Source of the DNA: Nevskiaceae bacterium
GTDB taxonomy: Bacteria > Pseudomonadota > Gammaproteobacteria > Nevskiales > Nevskiaceae
Direction: 5' to 3'
DNA length: 64,000 nt
NCBI GenBank assembly: GCA_004297005.1
Contig: SCVA01000044.1
Span: 1-64,000, forward strand
The translations under genes were made by a program, and so were the position numbers. A model generated the notes under the pieces. That model searched no databases. It was not told the DNA's origin and saw only the letters and a list, made by a program, of their open reading frames with translations. Numbering within the stretch: position 1 is the first letter of the stretch; every line of letters begins with the position of its first letter. Positions 36,444-46,094 of this stretch are shown one piece after another.

Positions 36444-36923
36444 TCAGGCGGCCGGAGCGGCTCGAACCAACTCCGAAATCCGGTCCAGGTCCGGAATCAA
36501 GGCCTCGGAGTTGCCGATACGGACCCGCGCCAGCACGTATTCGGGATGATCCGATTCGCGCAGCGGCAAGGGCGCCAGCGCCACCCGGCTCAGCGTCACC
36601 AGATGCGGGTAGCCCTGGCAGACCAGCGCCCAGGGCTGGTCTTCGGGACGCTCGCCCAGAGCATGCAGCACCACCATGCGCGAGCGCCGACTCACCGGCG
36701 CGGCCAGCCCGCCGTTGAGGGTCTCGAAATTCACCGCCGGCAGACGCTGGTTGCGCCACCGCACCTGGCCGGCCAGCCAGCGATCCGTGGCGTCGTCCCG
36801 CAGCTCCAGGCTGTCCTGCGCCAAGGCCTCGGCGATCAGGGCGTTGGGTAGCACCAGGGTGTCGTCGCGGAGAGCCAGCAGCACGCAGTAGAGCTGGTCG
36901 GGAACCTGCAGTAACTCGCTCAT
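36444..36923 (-). CDS. chpC: CheW-like protein ChpC
   Basis: 159 residues with a CheW-type beta fold: LYCVLLALRDDTLVLPNALIAEAL, then RWRNQRLPAVNFETL and SRMVVLHALG. It overlaps chpA by ATGA, the position ChpC holds in Pseudomonas. ChpC-type adaptors may connect additional receptors to the ChpA kinase. The sequence is divergent from PilI, so the name rests mostly on context. It is the last gene of the leftward pil-chp operon. Confidence 0.78.
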   Translation of the reverse strand: MSELLQVPDQLYCVLLALRDDTLVLPNALIAEALAQDSLELRDDATDRWLAGQVRWRNQRLPAVNFETLNGGLAAPVSRRSRMVVLHALGERPEDQPWALVCQGYPHLVTLSRVALAPLPLRESDHPEYVLARVRIGNSEALIPDLDRISELVRAAPAA

Positions 36924-39900
36924 ACCCGCTGCTCCGCCAGCACGCTGCGAACCTCGGTCATCAACTGGTCTTCCTGGTAGGGCTTGATCAGATAGCGGTT
37001 GACTCCCAGGCTGGCGGCACGGGCGCGATGCTTCTCGCCGGAGCGCGAGGTAATCATCAGGATCGGCACCCCGGCGATGCGCTCGCTGTTGCGTACGAAG
37101 CCGGCGACCTCGAAGCCGTCGGCACGTGGCATCTCGATGTCGAGCAAGATCGCCGACGGCGTTTCGGTCTGCAGCAGGGCGATGGCGTCTAGGCCATCCT
37201 TCGCGGTCATCACCCGGAAGCCATGACGCAGCAGCAGACGCTCGGCGACGCGGCGCATGGTGATGGAGTCATCGACCACCAGGATCAGCTCGCCCTCGCG
37301 GTCCACCTCGTCCGGCTCGGCATTGGCGGCGGCGCGGGCGGCGGCCTCGGCGATCAGCTTGCGGCGCGCGCGATCGACGATCAACGCCGCCGGATCGAGA
37401 ATCAGCACCACCTGGCCGTTGGGCAGGATGGTGGCGCCGGCGACGCCGGAAATCGACGACAACTGCGGGCCCACTGCCTTCGACACCACTTCGCGATTGC
37501 CGAGCAGGCCGTCGACGATCAGCGCCGCGCGGCGCTCACCGCCGCCCAGGCCTTCACCGAGGCGTACCAGCACCGCCGGGACTGTCCGCGCCTCGGCCGG
37601 AGGGGCGCTGATCGGCAGGTCGATGAGGTCGGCAAGGTGGCGGACGCGGTAGTCGTGACCGCCATAGGAGAACGACAGCGCACCCTCGACGCTGGTCTGT
37701 TCCAGCAGTGTCACCGGAATACGGGCTATACCGTCGATCGCGGTAAGCGGCAGTGCGTAGCTTTCGTGACCGACGGCCACCATCAGCGCCTGCGACAGCG
37801 CCAGGCTCAAGGGCAGACGGATGATGAAGCGAGTGCCCTTGCCGGGCACCGAGCGCAATTCCAGCGCGCCGCCCAATTGCTTGACCTCGCTGGCCACCAC
37901 GTCGGTGCCGACGCCGCGGCCGGCGTTCTGGGTGAGATTGCCGGCGGTGGAGAAACCGGACTCGAAGATGAACTGCGCGACGTCCTCGTCGGCCAGCCTG
38001 GCGTCGGCGGGCATCAGGCCTTTCTCAATGGCCTTGCGACGAATGGCGCCGAAGTCCAGGCCACGGCCGTCGTCGGCGATCTCCATCACCAACTGGGTAC
38101 CTTCACGCTTGAGCGAAACCATCACCGTGCCGACCGGCGACTTCTCCGCCAGGGCCCGCTGCTCGGGAGTTTCCAGACCGTGCACCACGGCGTTGCGCAA
38201 GAGGTGCTCCAGCGGCGCGGTCATGCGCTCCAGCACGTTGCGGTCGAGCTCGCTCTCGACACCGCTGAACACCGCCTCGGCGTACTTGCCCTCTTCCTGG
38301 GCAGTCTGGCGCACCACACGCTGCAGACGCGCCACCTGCCGGGAGAACGGCACCATCAGGGTTGCCATGAGACCCTGCTGCACCGAGGCGCCGACCCGCG
38401 CCTGCTGCTGCAGCAGTACCTGGGCTTCGTCGACCGATTGCTCCATCGAGGTCTTCACCGAGGCGAAGTCGTTGACCGACTCGGCCAGCGCGCGCGACAG
38501 CTCCTGCATGCGCGAGTAGCGGTCCATCTCCAGCGGATCGAAATCCTGCGCGTAACGGTCCGGACCCTGGGCGCCGAAACCACGGGCGGCGATCTGCGCC
38601 TCGGTCTCGACATCGAGCAGTCGCAACTGCTCGCGCAGACGCACCACGGTCTGGGTCATTTCGTTGAGCTGCGTCTGCAACGAAGCGTTCTGCTGTTCGA
38701 GACGGGAGCGGAAGATCGAAATCTCGCCGGCCTCGTTGAGCATGCTGTCCAGCGATTCCACCGGCACCCGCGCGAGCTCGCGGCGGCTGCCATGCGGAAC
38801 GCTTTCCTCCTGCGGCCGCCAATACAGTTCCGGCCGCCAACCGGGGGGGGCGCCCGAGAGCGGGGCCGGTACGCTGACCGGCGGCGCCTCGGGAATCGGC
38901 GCCGGCGTCTCCAGCTCCACCGGAAAGTCCACCTCGGCCGGAGCTTCCGACTCGCGCACGGTCACGGTGTAGTGGCCACGCGCCAGGGCATCGTGCAGAT
39001 GCTCCATGGTCTCGAGCTGCTCACGCAGGGCCTGCTGCTCCTCGCCGCTGGGCGGGGCGCCGCGCAAGGCCAGCGCGCCGATCTCGGTTTCCAGATTGTG
39101 GGCGAGATCGCCCATGTGACTGAAGCCGGTCATGCGTGCGCCACCCTTGAGGGTGTGCAGGGCACGCTGCAGTTCGCGCACTGCCTCCTCGTCGCGGTAG
39201 TCGCGGCTCCAGGCGGTCAGCCCCGAGTCGATCGCCTCCAGCATCTCGGTGGCTTCGGCGACGAAGATATTGGCCAGCTCGGGATCGATCTCCCCCTCGC
39301 TGACCTGCACCGTCTTCTTCTCGCGACGCGCCACCGGCGTGCCGAGAAACTCGCCGTCGGGTTCGGCATTCAGCGCTGGATGCTCGTTGAGGTCGGGCAG
39401 CGCACTACGCGCTTCGAGCTCCGGCAATTGCTCCAGCACGCCAGCGGCTCCACCGTACTCCGAGCGCGCGGCGTCCGGGGTCTCCGGCGCGTTCCAGTCC
39501 CAACTGCCCGCCGGGTCGGCGATGGGCAGGCTCGTCGCGGCCAGGGTGGTACCGGGATCGAAGCCCGCCGCGGGAGGATAGTCGGCGCCAGGTGGCAGGG
39601 TTTCGGTCAGCACCGGCGGCACTTCGTCGGCCGGCTCGGCCAGCGCCCGCACCGGCACCTCGGCCACCGCCTGTTCCATCGCCGGCACCGCGGCAAGCAG
39701 CGCGGCATGCGTGAGCGCGCCGTCCTGGCGACCGGCGACCACCTGACTCAGCCGGGCCTCCAGAGTCTGGGCGACATCCCCCAGCGACAGCAGGCCGGCC
39801 ATGCGGGCACTGCCCTTGAGCGTATGCAGGGCACGCAGCAGGACCTCCGGCGGCACCTGCAGACCGGTCAGGCGCCAGTCGGCCAGACCCTCACGCAGTT

Positions 39901-42900
39901 CCTCGAACAGTTCGGCGGCTTCGCTCTGGAAGATCTCCGCCAGTTCCGGATCCAGGGGCTGCGCTGGCGGCTCGATCACCGGCGGCGGCTCGCTGATCGC
40001 CTCCGGCTCCGCCGGCCAATCGCCTTCCGGCGCGGGCTCGCTCCAAGCAGAAGCGTCTTCGCCAGGCGCCGCTGAGGGCGGCTCGGCGCTGGCGAACGGC
40101 AGCACCTCAATCACCTCGCCGGTACCGGTCAGGCCGGTCTCCACCCGCTCCGGCTCGGCGACCACCGCCGCCACCTCCGGCGGTTGGTCGGCGCGCGTCG
40201 GCAACTGGCGCAGACGCTCGGCCAGGGCGCGGCCGTTGTCGCGCAAGCTGCCTTCGCGGAAACGATCCAGATACTGGTAGGACTGCTCCAGCGCCTCGGC
40301 CAGAGTCTGGAAGAAATGGGCGTCGGGTACACCACCGCTATGGCGTTCAAGACGTTCGGCGAGCGCGCCGCAGGTCAGCGCCAGGGCGCCACAGCCGGCA
40401 TCGCGTGCCAGCCCCTGCAACTGCGCGGCGGACGCCGCCAATTGGCCAGCGTGACGAACATCCTGGGCGGCGCCGGCCCAGGCGATGAGCTGTTGCTCCA
40501 GACCTTGCAGATGATCGAAGGCGGCATTGACGAAGGCCTCGCGGCGCTGGCTGCCACCGCCCTCGCCCGGCGGCGGCAGAAAGCCACGCGCGGCCTCGAT
40601 GCGCGCCAGCCAGTCATTGGCGGGCGGCAGCTCGGCGGTACCGGCCTGGGCAACCCAGTCGCGCAGTACCGGCAGCGCTTCCTGCAACAGCGCGCGCAAC
40701 TCCGGCGGGATCGGCAACTCGGATTCGCGCAGGCCCTCCAGCAAGGCCTCGAAGGCGGCGGCGAGTTCGCTGAGCGGCGTGGCGTTCACTACCGCAGCGC
40801 TGCCCTTGAGCGTGTGCAGCGCACGTACCGCCTCCGGGTCCACCTGCAGGACGGCATCGGATTCCAGCCACTGGCTCAGATACGCCAGGCGATCCTGGGC
40901 ATCCTCGCGGAACACGCTCAGGACCTCGTCCTCGATCATCTGCGGCGCCCGGCCGCTGGCCAGGAACTGCGCATGGCCGATCAGCGTCTGGGCCTGCGGA
41001 TGCGCCTCGTGGTACTGCGACTTGCGGAACTGCTCCAGCAAGGCCGGGAGCAACTGCACCGCCTGCTCGACCGCCCCGACCACCGCCGGATTGGTGGGCA
41101 AGGCGCCTTCCAGGCAGCGGTTCAGCAACTGCTCCAGAGCCCAGCCCAGCTCACCGATCTGGTGGGCGCCGACCATGCGACCACTACCCTTGAGGGTATG
41201 GAAGGCACGACGGATCTCGGCCATGCCCTCGCGGTTCTGCGGCGCGCGGCGGAAGGCGGGCAAGGCGCGCAGCAACAGCTCGCGCACTTCCTCGGCCTCC
41301 TCCAGGAAGATCGCACGAATCTCCGGGTCTTCCTCGGCGGCGGACAAGCTCTCGACTGCGGCAGGCTCCGGCTCGGCGGCTGGCGCGGCCGCCAATTCGG
41401 CCTCGGTGTTCGCCAGCAGGGCCAGCAGCTCGGCCTCCGCATGGTCGGTGGCTTCCGGCGCCTCTTCCTGGGCGCTGAAGCGCAGGCGCTCGATGGCCAG
41501 ACCCAGCTCATCGAGCAGACGCTCGGTGCTGGGCAGCGCGTCGCGCAGCGCCTCGATGTAGATCTCCAGGCCGGTGACCGCTTCGGCGAAGCGCGCCGCT
41601 TCCTGGGGGTCGCTGCGCAGCCGGGGGAAAGCCGCCACCCGCAGCCATTGCTCCAGACGAGCGGCCAGGATGCCGGCGCGCTCTCGATCGAGCATCACCA
41701 GGCCCGCGGCGACCTCGCTGAGCAACTGCGCAGGCTCCTCGCTGGCGGGCTGGTTGCCGTCCTTTACGTAGCTGTCGAGCAGGGCCTTAAGGCGGGCGAG
41801 ATCGACCAGCATCTCGCGCAGCAGCGCGGCGATGCCCTCGTGCAGATCGCGGGAATGCGGAACCTCGATCTCGAGCTCCGGAATCGCGGTGCCGTCCGGC
41901 CGCAACTGCCGCAGCGGCCGCAGCAGGGCGTTCTCGATGCTGTGTTCGACAGTCAGCAGTGCGGTGGCGAGGCGTATCCAATGTCCCTCGCTGTCGGCGC
42001 TGACACTCAGCTCCGAGAGGCCCGCGGCCTGGTTGACGAGCACCTGTTCCAACTGGCCCAGGCCCAGCAGCGCCAGGGTACGCGCCACCCGCAGCGTGCG
42101 TTCGCGGGTGCCATTGAAGGTATCCGGCCGCAACTGCCCGGAGCGCCGGGCGAGGTCGATCTCGTCCTTGATCTGCGCCAGATCGCGGCGGACTTCCTCG
42201 GTGACCTTCTCCAGCAGCCGGGTGTTGGGTCCCCTCAGACGCCGACGGGCCTCGGAGAGCTGCGGCTCGGAAGGCACGCTGCCGACCAGGGGCAGAGCCT
42301 CGAACAGTGCCTGCCAGCGCGGGCCGCTGCAGTCGAGCGCCGAGGCATGGGCGATCAAGCGCCAGACCGTCTCGCTGGACTGCGGCTCGGCCGCCGCCTC
42401 GCCCTGCTCGGCCAGGAGCTTGAGCTGCTGGCCCATGCGGCCGAACCAGCGCTTGAGTTCCAGCGCGTCGGCCTGCGGGCGCGCGCGCAGGGAATCCGTG
42501 GCCGCCGCGCAGGCGGTCCACAGCAGGTAGATACCTGGCAGGGTGGCCTGGCCGGCCACCTGTTCACAGACCCGGCACAGGCGCGCCAGGGCTGCATCGC
42601 TGTCCTGGCCCTTGAGCCACTGCAGCAGCAGGGTCTGGAACGGTTGCAGAAGCTTGCGGGCGACGATGGCCGCATTGCCCGCCACCCGCGGCGGCTGGTC
42701 CGGCACCGGCAGCACCGGGGCCAACTGCTGCATCTGTGCCACGAACAGATCGGCCTCGGTCAGCGCCGGACGGCCACGCGCCACGCGCAGTTCGGCGATC
42801 ACCGGCTGCAGCACCGCCGCCCGGTCGGGCTGACCCAGCAGCAAGCCATCGAGGTAGTCGGACAACTGCAGGGTGGCACCACTGATCGCCGCCAGAGTCT

Positions 42901-43180
42901 CTTCCGGACGGACGGCGCGGTCTTCCAGCACATCCTCGGCGGCGGCGCGCAGTTCCCCGGCCAGCAGGGCCGCACCGACACTGCGTACCATCTCCAGCGC
43001 GCCCGCGACCTGCACCAGCAGGGCCAGCGCATCGCGCAGGGCATCGCCCTCCTGTGGCGCCTCCTGATGCTGGTCGAGCAGCAGACGCACGCGGTGCAGC
43101 GCGGCATCGATCTCCGCGCGCATCCACTTCAGGCCGTTGGCCATCAGGAACGGCGGGCGAGTCAGCTCACCAGCCGGCAT
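36920..43180 (-). CDS. chpA: Pil-Chp hybrid histidine kinase ChpA
   Basis: 2086 residues. It is the CheA-like kinase of twitching motility. Four canonical phosphotransfer Hpt sites with HTLKG are near residues 660, 787, 1116 and 1339; P. aeruginosa ChpA has more such domains. The kinase core follows: a dimerisation region, NAVVHGLETPEQR near 1660, GRGVGTDVV near 1755, a CheW domain, and a receiver domain ILVVDDSITMRR with phosphoacceptor Asp in LLDIEMPR near 2013. I start at ATG (MPAGELTRPP), preceded by GGAG, not the TTG two codons earlier. A run of eight G on the + strand (38843-38850) lies in the linker before the kinase core. Confidence 0.93.
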   Translation of the reverse strand: MPAGELTRPPFLMANGLKWMRAEIDAALHRVRLLLDQHQEAPQEGDALRDALALLVQVAGALEMVRSVGAALLAGELRAAAEDVLEDRAVRPEETLAAISGATLQLSDYLDGLLLGQPDRAAVLQPVIAELRVARGRPALTEADLFVAQMQQLAPVLPVPDQPPRVAGNAAIVARKLLQPFQTLLLQWLKGQDSDAALARLCRVCEQVAGQATLPGIYLLWTACAAATDSLRARPQADALELKRWFGRMGQQLKLLAEQGEAAAEPQSSETVWRLIAHASALDCSGPRWQALFEALPLVGSVPSEPQLSEARRRLRGPNTRLLEKVTEEVRRDLAQIKDEIDLARRSGQLRPDTFNGTRERTLRVARTLALLGLGQLEQVLVNQAAGLSELSVSADSEGHWIRLATALLTVEHSIENALLRPLRQLRPDGTAIPELEIEVPHSRDLHEGIAALLREMLVDLARLKALLDSYVKDGNQPASEEPAQLLSEVAAGLVMLDRERAGILAARLEQWLRVAAFPRLRSDPQEAARFAEAVTGLEIYIEALRDALPSTERLLDELGLAIERLRFSAQEEAPEATDHAEAELLALLANTEAELAAAPAAEPEPAAVESLSAAEEDPEIRAIFLEEAEEVRELLLRALPAFRRAPQNREGMAEIRRAFHTLKGSGRMVGAHQIGELGWALEQLLNRCLEGALPTNPAVVGAVEQAVQLLPALLEQFRKSQYHEAHPQAQTLIGHAQFLASGRAPQMIEDEVLSVFREDAQDRLAYLSQWLESDAVLQVDPEAVRALHTLKGSAAVVNATPLSELAAAFEALLEGLRESELPIPPELRALLQEALPVLRDWVAQAGTAELPPANDWLARIEAARGFLPPPGEGGGSQRREAFVNAAFDHLQGLEQQLIAWAGAAQDVRHAGQLAASAAQLQGLARDAGCGALALTCGALAERLERHSGGVPDAHFFQTLAEALEQSYQYLDRFREGSLRDNGRALAERLRQLPTRADQPPEVAAVVAEPERVETGLTGTGEVIEVLPFASAEPPSAAPGEDASAWSEPAPEGDWPAEPEAISEPPPVIEPPAQPLDPELAEIFQSEAAELFEELREGLADWRLTGLQVPPEVLLRALHTLKGSARMAGLLSLGDVAQTLEARLSQVVAGRQDGALTHAALLAAVPAMEQAVAEVPVRALAEPADEVPPVLTETLPPGADYPPAAGFDPGTTLAATSLPIADPAGSWDWNAPETPDAARSEYGGAAGVLEQLPELEARSALPDLNEHPALNAEPDGEFLGTPVARREKKTVQVSEGEIDPELANIFVAEATEMLEAIDSGLTAWSRDYRDEEAVRELQRALHTLKGGARMTGFSHMGDLAHNLETEIGALALRGAPPSGEEQQALREQLETMEHLHDALARGHYTVTVRESEAPAEVDFPVELETPAPIPEAPPVSVPAPLSGAPPGWRPELYWRPQEESVPHGSRRELARVPVESLDSMLNEAGEISIFRSRLEQQNASLQTQLNEMTQTVVRLREQLRLLDVETEAQIAARGFGAQGPDRYAQDFDPLEMDRYSRMQELSRALAESVNDFASVKTSMEQSVDEAQVLLQQQARVGASVQQGLMATLMVPFSRQVARLQRVVRQTAQEEGKYAEAVFSGVESELDRNVLERMTAPLEHLLRNAVVHGLETPEQRALAEKSPVGTVMVSLKREGTQLVMEIADDGRGLDFGAIRRKAIEKGLMPADARLADEDVAQFIFESGFSTAGNLTQNAGRGVGTDVVASEVKQLGGALELRSVPGKGTRFIIRLPLSLALSQALMVAVGHESYALPLTAIDGIARIPVTLLEQTSVEGALSFSYGGHDYRVRHLADLIDLPISAPPAEARTVPAVLVRLGEGLGGGERRAALIVDGLLGNREVVSKAVGPQLSSISGVAGATILPNGQVVLILDPAALIVDRARRKLIAEAAARAAANAEPDEVDREGELILVVDDSITMRRVAERLLLRHGFRVMTAKDGLDAIALLQTETPSAILLDIEMPRADGFEVAGFVRNSERIAGVPILMITSRSGEKHRARAASLGVNRYLIKPYQEDQLMTEVRSVLAEQRV

Positions 43181-43715
43181 GGGCAAACTCCGCGCTGGCC
43201 ACCAGCTTGTTGAAGCTGAGCGTCAGCCATGGCTGGCCCTCGCGTTCGAAGGCGCCGAGCAGATAGGGCTCGAAAGCCGGCGCGTCGGCCATCAATTCGT
43301 GACGCTGGTCGGCCAGGGCGAACTGACGATGCCCGGCCACTTCATCGACCAGGAATCCAACCGGCACCCGCGGAGAATTGAACACCAGCACCCGGCTGCT
43401 CGGCGCATCGGCACGTCGCGGCAGGCCCAGGAACTGCGCCAGGTCGGCCACTGCCAGGATGCCGCCACGCACGTTGGCCACGCCCAGCAGCCAGGGCTTG
43501 GCGCCCGGAGTGCGGGTGAGCACCGGCGGTGTGATGATTTCGCGGACATCGTCGCGCGGCGCCACGCACCAGCGGTCGCGCACGCGAAAACCCAGGCCCA
43601 ACCAGAATTCGGAGCGCCGCTGGGCGACATCCGGGCGCGCCGAACGGACCCGTGCCTCCAGGGCCGCCAGCAGTTCGTAGGGCGCGTCGCGCAGGGCTTG
43701 CAGCTCGACCGTCAT
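43167..43715 (-). CDS. pilI: CheW-like adaptor PilI
   Basis: 182 residues. CheW fold with GLGFRVRDRWCVAPRDDVREI, PWLLGVANVRGGILAVADLAQFLG and VGFLVDEVAGHRQFAL. It connects the PilJ receptor to ChpA at the cell pole. The order pilG-pilI-chpA is typical, except that pilH and pilJ are moved elsewhere. It overlaps the chpA start by 14 bases and is seven bases after pilG. Confidence 0.9.
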   Translation of the reverse strand: MTVELQALRDAPYELLAALEARVRSARPDVAQRRSEFWLGLGFRVRDRWCVAPRDDVREIITPPVLTRTPGAKPWLLGVANVRGGILAVADLAQFLGLPRRADAPSSRVLVFNSPRVPVGFLVDEVAGHRQFALADQRHELMADAPAFEPYLLGAFEREGQPWLTLSFNKLVASAEFAHAGW

Positions 43716-43722
43716 GCGCGGA

Positions 43723-44139
43723 TCACTGGCCGGATTTCAGGTAGGCCTTGACCGCGCCGAGCAGTTCATCCTTGGTGAAGGGCTTGGTCAGGTATTCGTC
43801 GGAACCGACGATGCGTCCACGCGCCCGGTCGAAAAGGCCGTCCTTGGAGGAAAGCATGATGACCGGCGTCGCCGCGTACTTGGCGTTGCCCTTGATGAGC
43901 GCGCAGGCCTGATAGCCGTCGAGGCGCGGCATCATGATGTCGATGAAGATCAGGTCGGGCTTCTGGTCGGCGATCTTCGCCAGCGCCTCGAAACCGTCGG
44001 CCGCAGTGACCACCTCGTAGCCCTCCTTCACCAGCAGCGTCTCAGCGGTGCGGCGAATGGTCTGAGAGTCGTCGATGACCATGACCTTGGCGAGGGCCTT
44101 GGCTGCCTGCGCAGTCGCGGGGGATGCTTCCGTGGGCAC
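43723..44139 (-). CDS. pilG: Twitching-motility response regulator PilG
   Basis: A single receiver domain: VMVIDDSQTIRRTAETLL, phosphoacceptor Asp in LIFIDIMMPRLDGYQ, SSKDGLFDRARGRIVGSDEYLTKPFTK, the PilG-type pattern. It lacks an output domain and acts by protein interaction with pilus motor regulators. I choose the GTG (VPTEASP) at 44139, 138 residues, because the TTG of the track would include the -10 region of the predicted promoter. The N-terminus is the least certain part. Confidence 0.87.
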   Translation of the reverse strand: MPTEASPATAQAAKALAKVMVIDDSQTIRRTAETLLVKEGYEVVTAADGFEALAKIADQKPDLIFIDIMMPRLDGYQACALIKGNAKYAATPVIMLSSKDGLFDRARGRIVGSDEYLTKPFTKDELLGAVKAYLKSGQ

Positions 44140-44190
44140 TGAGCGGGTCTCCGGGCTTCGCGGGCGCCTCGCCAGGCGCACGCCTTGATA

Positions 44191-44218
44191 AAAATATCGG
44201 GTCAACTACGAGCTTCAA
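44191..44218 (-). promoter_or_regulatory. Predicted sigma-70-type promoter of the pilG operon
   Basis: On the minus strand TTGAAG (44218-44213) and TATTTT (44196-44191) are 16 bases apart, in an AT-rich pocket 52 bases before the chosen pilG start. The gshA gene begins on the opposite side, so this 247-base gap serves both directions. Confidence 0.45.
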
Positions 44219-44386
44219 TCTCTGGGAAGTAATAGCACACTCGCCGCGCCCGCCGCACCTCTTGCAAGCCCGGCTCCGGGCCCCACTTGAGATAGGCTTT
44301 TGGCCCTGCATCCACGCCGCACGCTCCCGGACCAGACAACCGGCGCGCGACGGCACCCCTTATTCAAGCTGTGACCCGAGGTCCTC

Positions 44387-45712
44387 ATGCCCGACGCCCG
44401 GCATCCTTCCGTGCCCAACCTCACCACCGCCCACAGCGCTCCGCTGCTGCGCTTCGAGAAACTGCTGCTGGAAAAAGCGCCACAGATCGAGGGCTGGTTC
44501 CGTCGCGAATTCCACAAGACCCCGGCGCCGTTCTACTGCTCAGTGGATCTGCGCAACGCCGGCTATAAATTGGCCGTGGTCGATACCAATCTGTTCCCGG
44601 CCGGCTTCAACAACCTCAACCCGTCCTTCGAGCCGCTGGCGGTGCATGCACTGCAATCGGCCTTCGAGAAGCTGATGCCGAGCGCCTGCAACGTGGTGCT
44701 GGTGCCGGAAAACCACACCCGCAACCTCTATTACCTGGAAGCGGTCGCCACCCTGCGCGACCTGATCACCAAGGCCGGCTACGCGGTGCGCATCGGCTCG
44801 ATCAACCCGGCGGTGACCGAGCCGCAGGAAATCGCCCTGCCCTCCGGCAAGAACCTGCGGCTGGAGCCACTCAAGCGCGAGGACGACCGGGTCTATGTCG
44901 AAGGCTTTAAACCCTGCGTGGTGCTGCTGCACAACGATCTCTCCGGCGGCCGTCCGGCGATCCTGGAAGGCTTGAAGCAGCCGGTGGTGCCCCATCCCAA
45001 GCTGGGCTGGAGCGACCGCCTCAAGTCCCAGCACTTCGCCATCTACCAGGAGGTCTGCGAGGACTTTGCCGAGCAGTTCGGCATCGACCCCTGGCTGGTC
45101 AATCCCTTGTTCCGCAACTGTGGCGAGATCAACTTCCTCAAGCGCGAGGGCGAGGAATGCCTGGCCGCCAACGTCGAGCTGCTGCTGGAGGACATCAAGA
45201 CCAAGTACGCCGAGTACGGGGTCACCGACGAGCCCTTCGTGATCGTCAAGGCCGACGCTGGCACCTACGGCATGGGGGTGATGACGGTGAAATCGGTGGA
45301 CGAGATCCGCAACATGAACCGCGACGCGCGCAAGAAGATGGCCAGCGCCAAGGAGGGCAACGAGGTCAGCGGCGCGATCATCCAGGAAGGCGTCTATACC
45401 TTCGAGCACTGGCAGGACGAGACCGAGGGCGCACCGCTGATGACCGCCGAGCCGGTGGTCTACATGATCGACCATTACGTGGTCGGCGGTTTCTACCGGG
45501 TGCATGCCGGCCGCTCCAACACCGAGAACCTCAACGCCCCGGGCGCGCAGTTCCGGCAACTGGCCTTCAACAATGCCTGCAACTGCCCGGAGCCCAGCCA
45601 GGCGCCGGACGCCGCACCCAATCGCTTCTACGCCTACGGGGTGGTCGCCCGCCTGGCCCTGCTGGCCGCCGCCCGGGAAACTGTGGCGGCGATGGCGAGC
45701 GATGCGCGCTAA
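44387..45712 (+). CDS. gshA: Glutamate-cysteine ligase (proteobacterial type)
   Basis: 441 residues. It makes gamma-glutamylcysteine, the first step in glutathione synthesis. The motifs FYCSVDLRNAGYKLAVVDTN, PENHTRNLYYLEAV and VIVKADAGTYGMGVMTVKS fit the gshA family first described in acidithiobacilli and nitrifiers, which differs from E. coli GshA. GAGG lies about eight bases before the ATG. A redox-related gene pair sits between it and gshB. Glutathione is also the acceptor for the persulfide enzymes in this window. Confidence 0.93.
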   Translation: MPDARHPSVPNLTTAHSAPLLRFEKLLLEKAPQIEGWFRREFHKTPAPFYCSVDLRNAGYKLAVVDTNLFPAGFNNLNPSFEPLAVHALQSAFEKLMPSACNVVLVPENHTRNLYYLEAVATLRDLITKAGYAVRIGSINPAVTEPQEIALPSGKNLRLEPLKREDDRVYVEGFKPCVVLLHNDLSGGRPAILEGLKQPVVPHPKLGWSDRLKSQHFAIYQEVCEDFAEQFGIDPWLVNPLFRNCGEINFLKREGEECLAANVELLLEDIKTKYAEYGVTDEPFVIVKADAGTYGMGVMTVKSVDEIRNMNRDARKKMASAKEGNEVSGAIIQEGVYTFEHWQDETEGAPLMTAEPVVYMIDHYVVGGFYRVHAGRSNTENLNAPGAQFRQLAFNNACNCPEPSQAPDAAPNRFYAYGVVARLALLAAARETVAAMASDAR

Positions 45713-45722
45713 GGCGCATCGC
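45699..45722. terminator. Hairpin across the gshA stop codon
   Basis: GCGATGCGC and GCGCATCGC form a perfect nine-base stem with a six-base loop containing the stop codon TAA. It lies between convergent gshA and the thioredoxin-like gene. There is no T tract, so termination would be atypical. Confidence 0.4.
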
Positions 45723-45734
45723 CCGCCGACCTTC

Positions 45735-45974
45735 TCAGGGCTGGAGCTCCGACAGTGCGGCGCCGAAGTTGATGTGGAAGGGCGCGCCGCCGATCACCAA
45801 GGCGGGCACCGACTTCACGCCGGTCTGCTCGGCCTCGGCGACGCGCGGCGAGTGCTCACCCAGGTGGACGACCTCGACCTCGTAACGAGCCGGGTCCAGA
45901 GCCAGCGCCACCTGGCGCTCGGCCTCGACGCAGACGGGACAACCGGCGTGGTAAAAAATGGCATGTGTTTTCAT
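45735..45974 (-). CDS. Thioredoxin/glutaredoxin-fold protein with CPVC
   Basis: 79 residues. The N-terminal beta strand AIFYHAG leads directly to CPVC at residues 12-15, a dithiol active site. The cis-proline is present in KSVPALVIGG. It looks like a free-standing reductase domain. It is divergent from an HxlR-type regulator that may control it. It begins at MKTHAIFYH; the longer track ORF would include its leader and part of the regulator. Confidence 0.85.
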   Translation of the reverse strand: MKTHAIFYHAGCPVCVEAERQVALALDPARYEVEVVHLGEHSPRVAEAEQTGVKSVPALVIGGAPFHINFGAALSELQP

Positions 45975-46094
45975 GGTTCGATTCCTAGCAGGGTGACGCA
46001 CGGCGGCTGCCGCGCAGGTGGCACTCTCGGATCGCTGGTGGCGGCGCGACAGCAGGCACCAAGTGGTGTGGTAGGCACCTTTCGGTACTGATCC

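Noticed and set aside
37223-43213. 950-aa and 1009-aa + strand ORFs opposite chpA
   Set aside because: Shadows of chpA, with no recognisable domain and the same biased composition.
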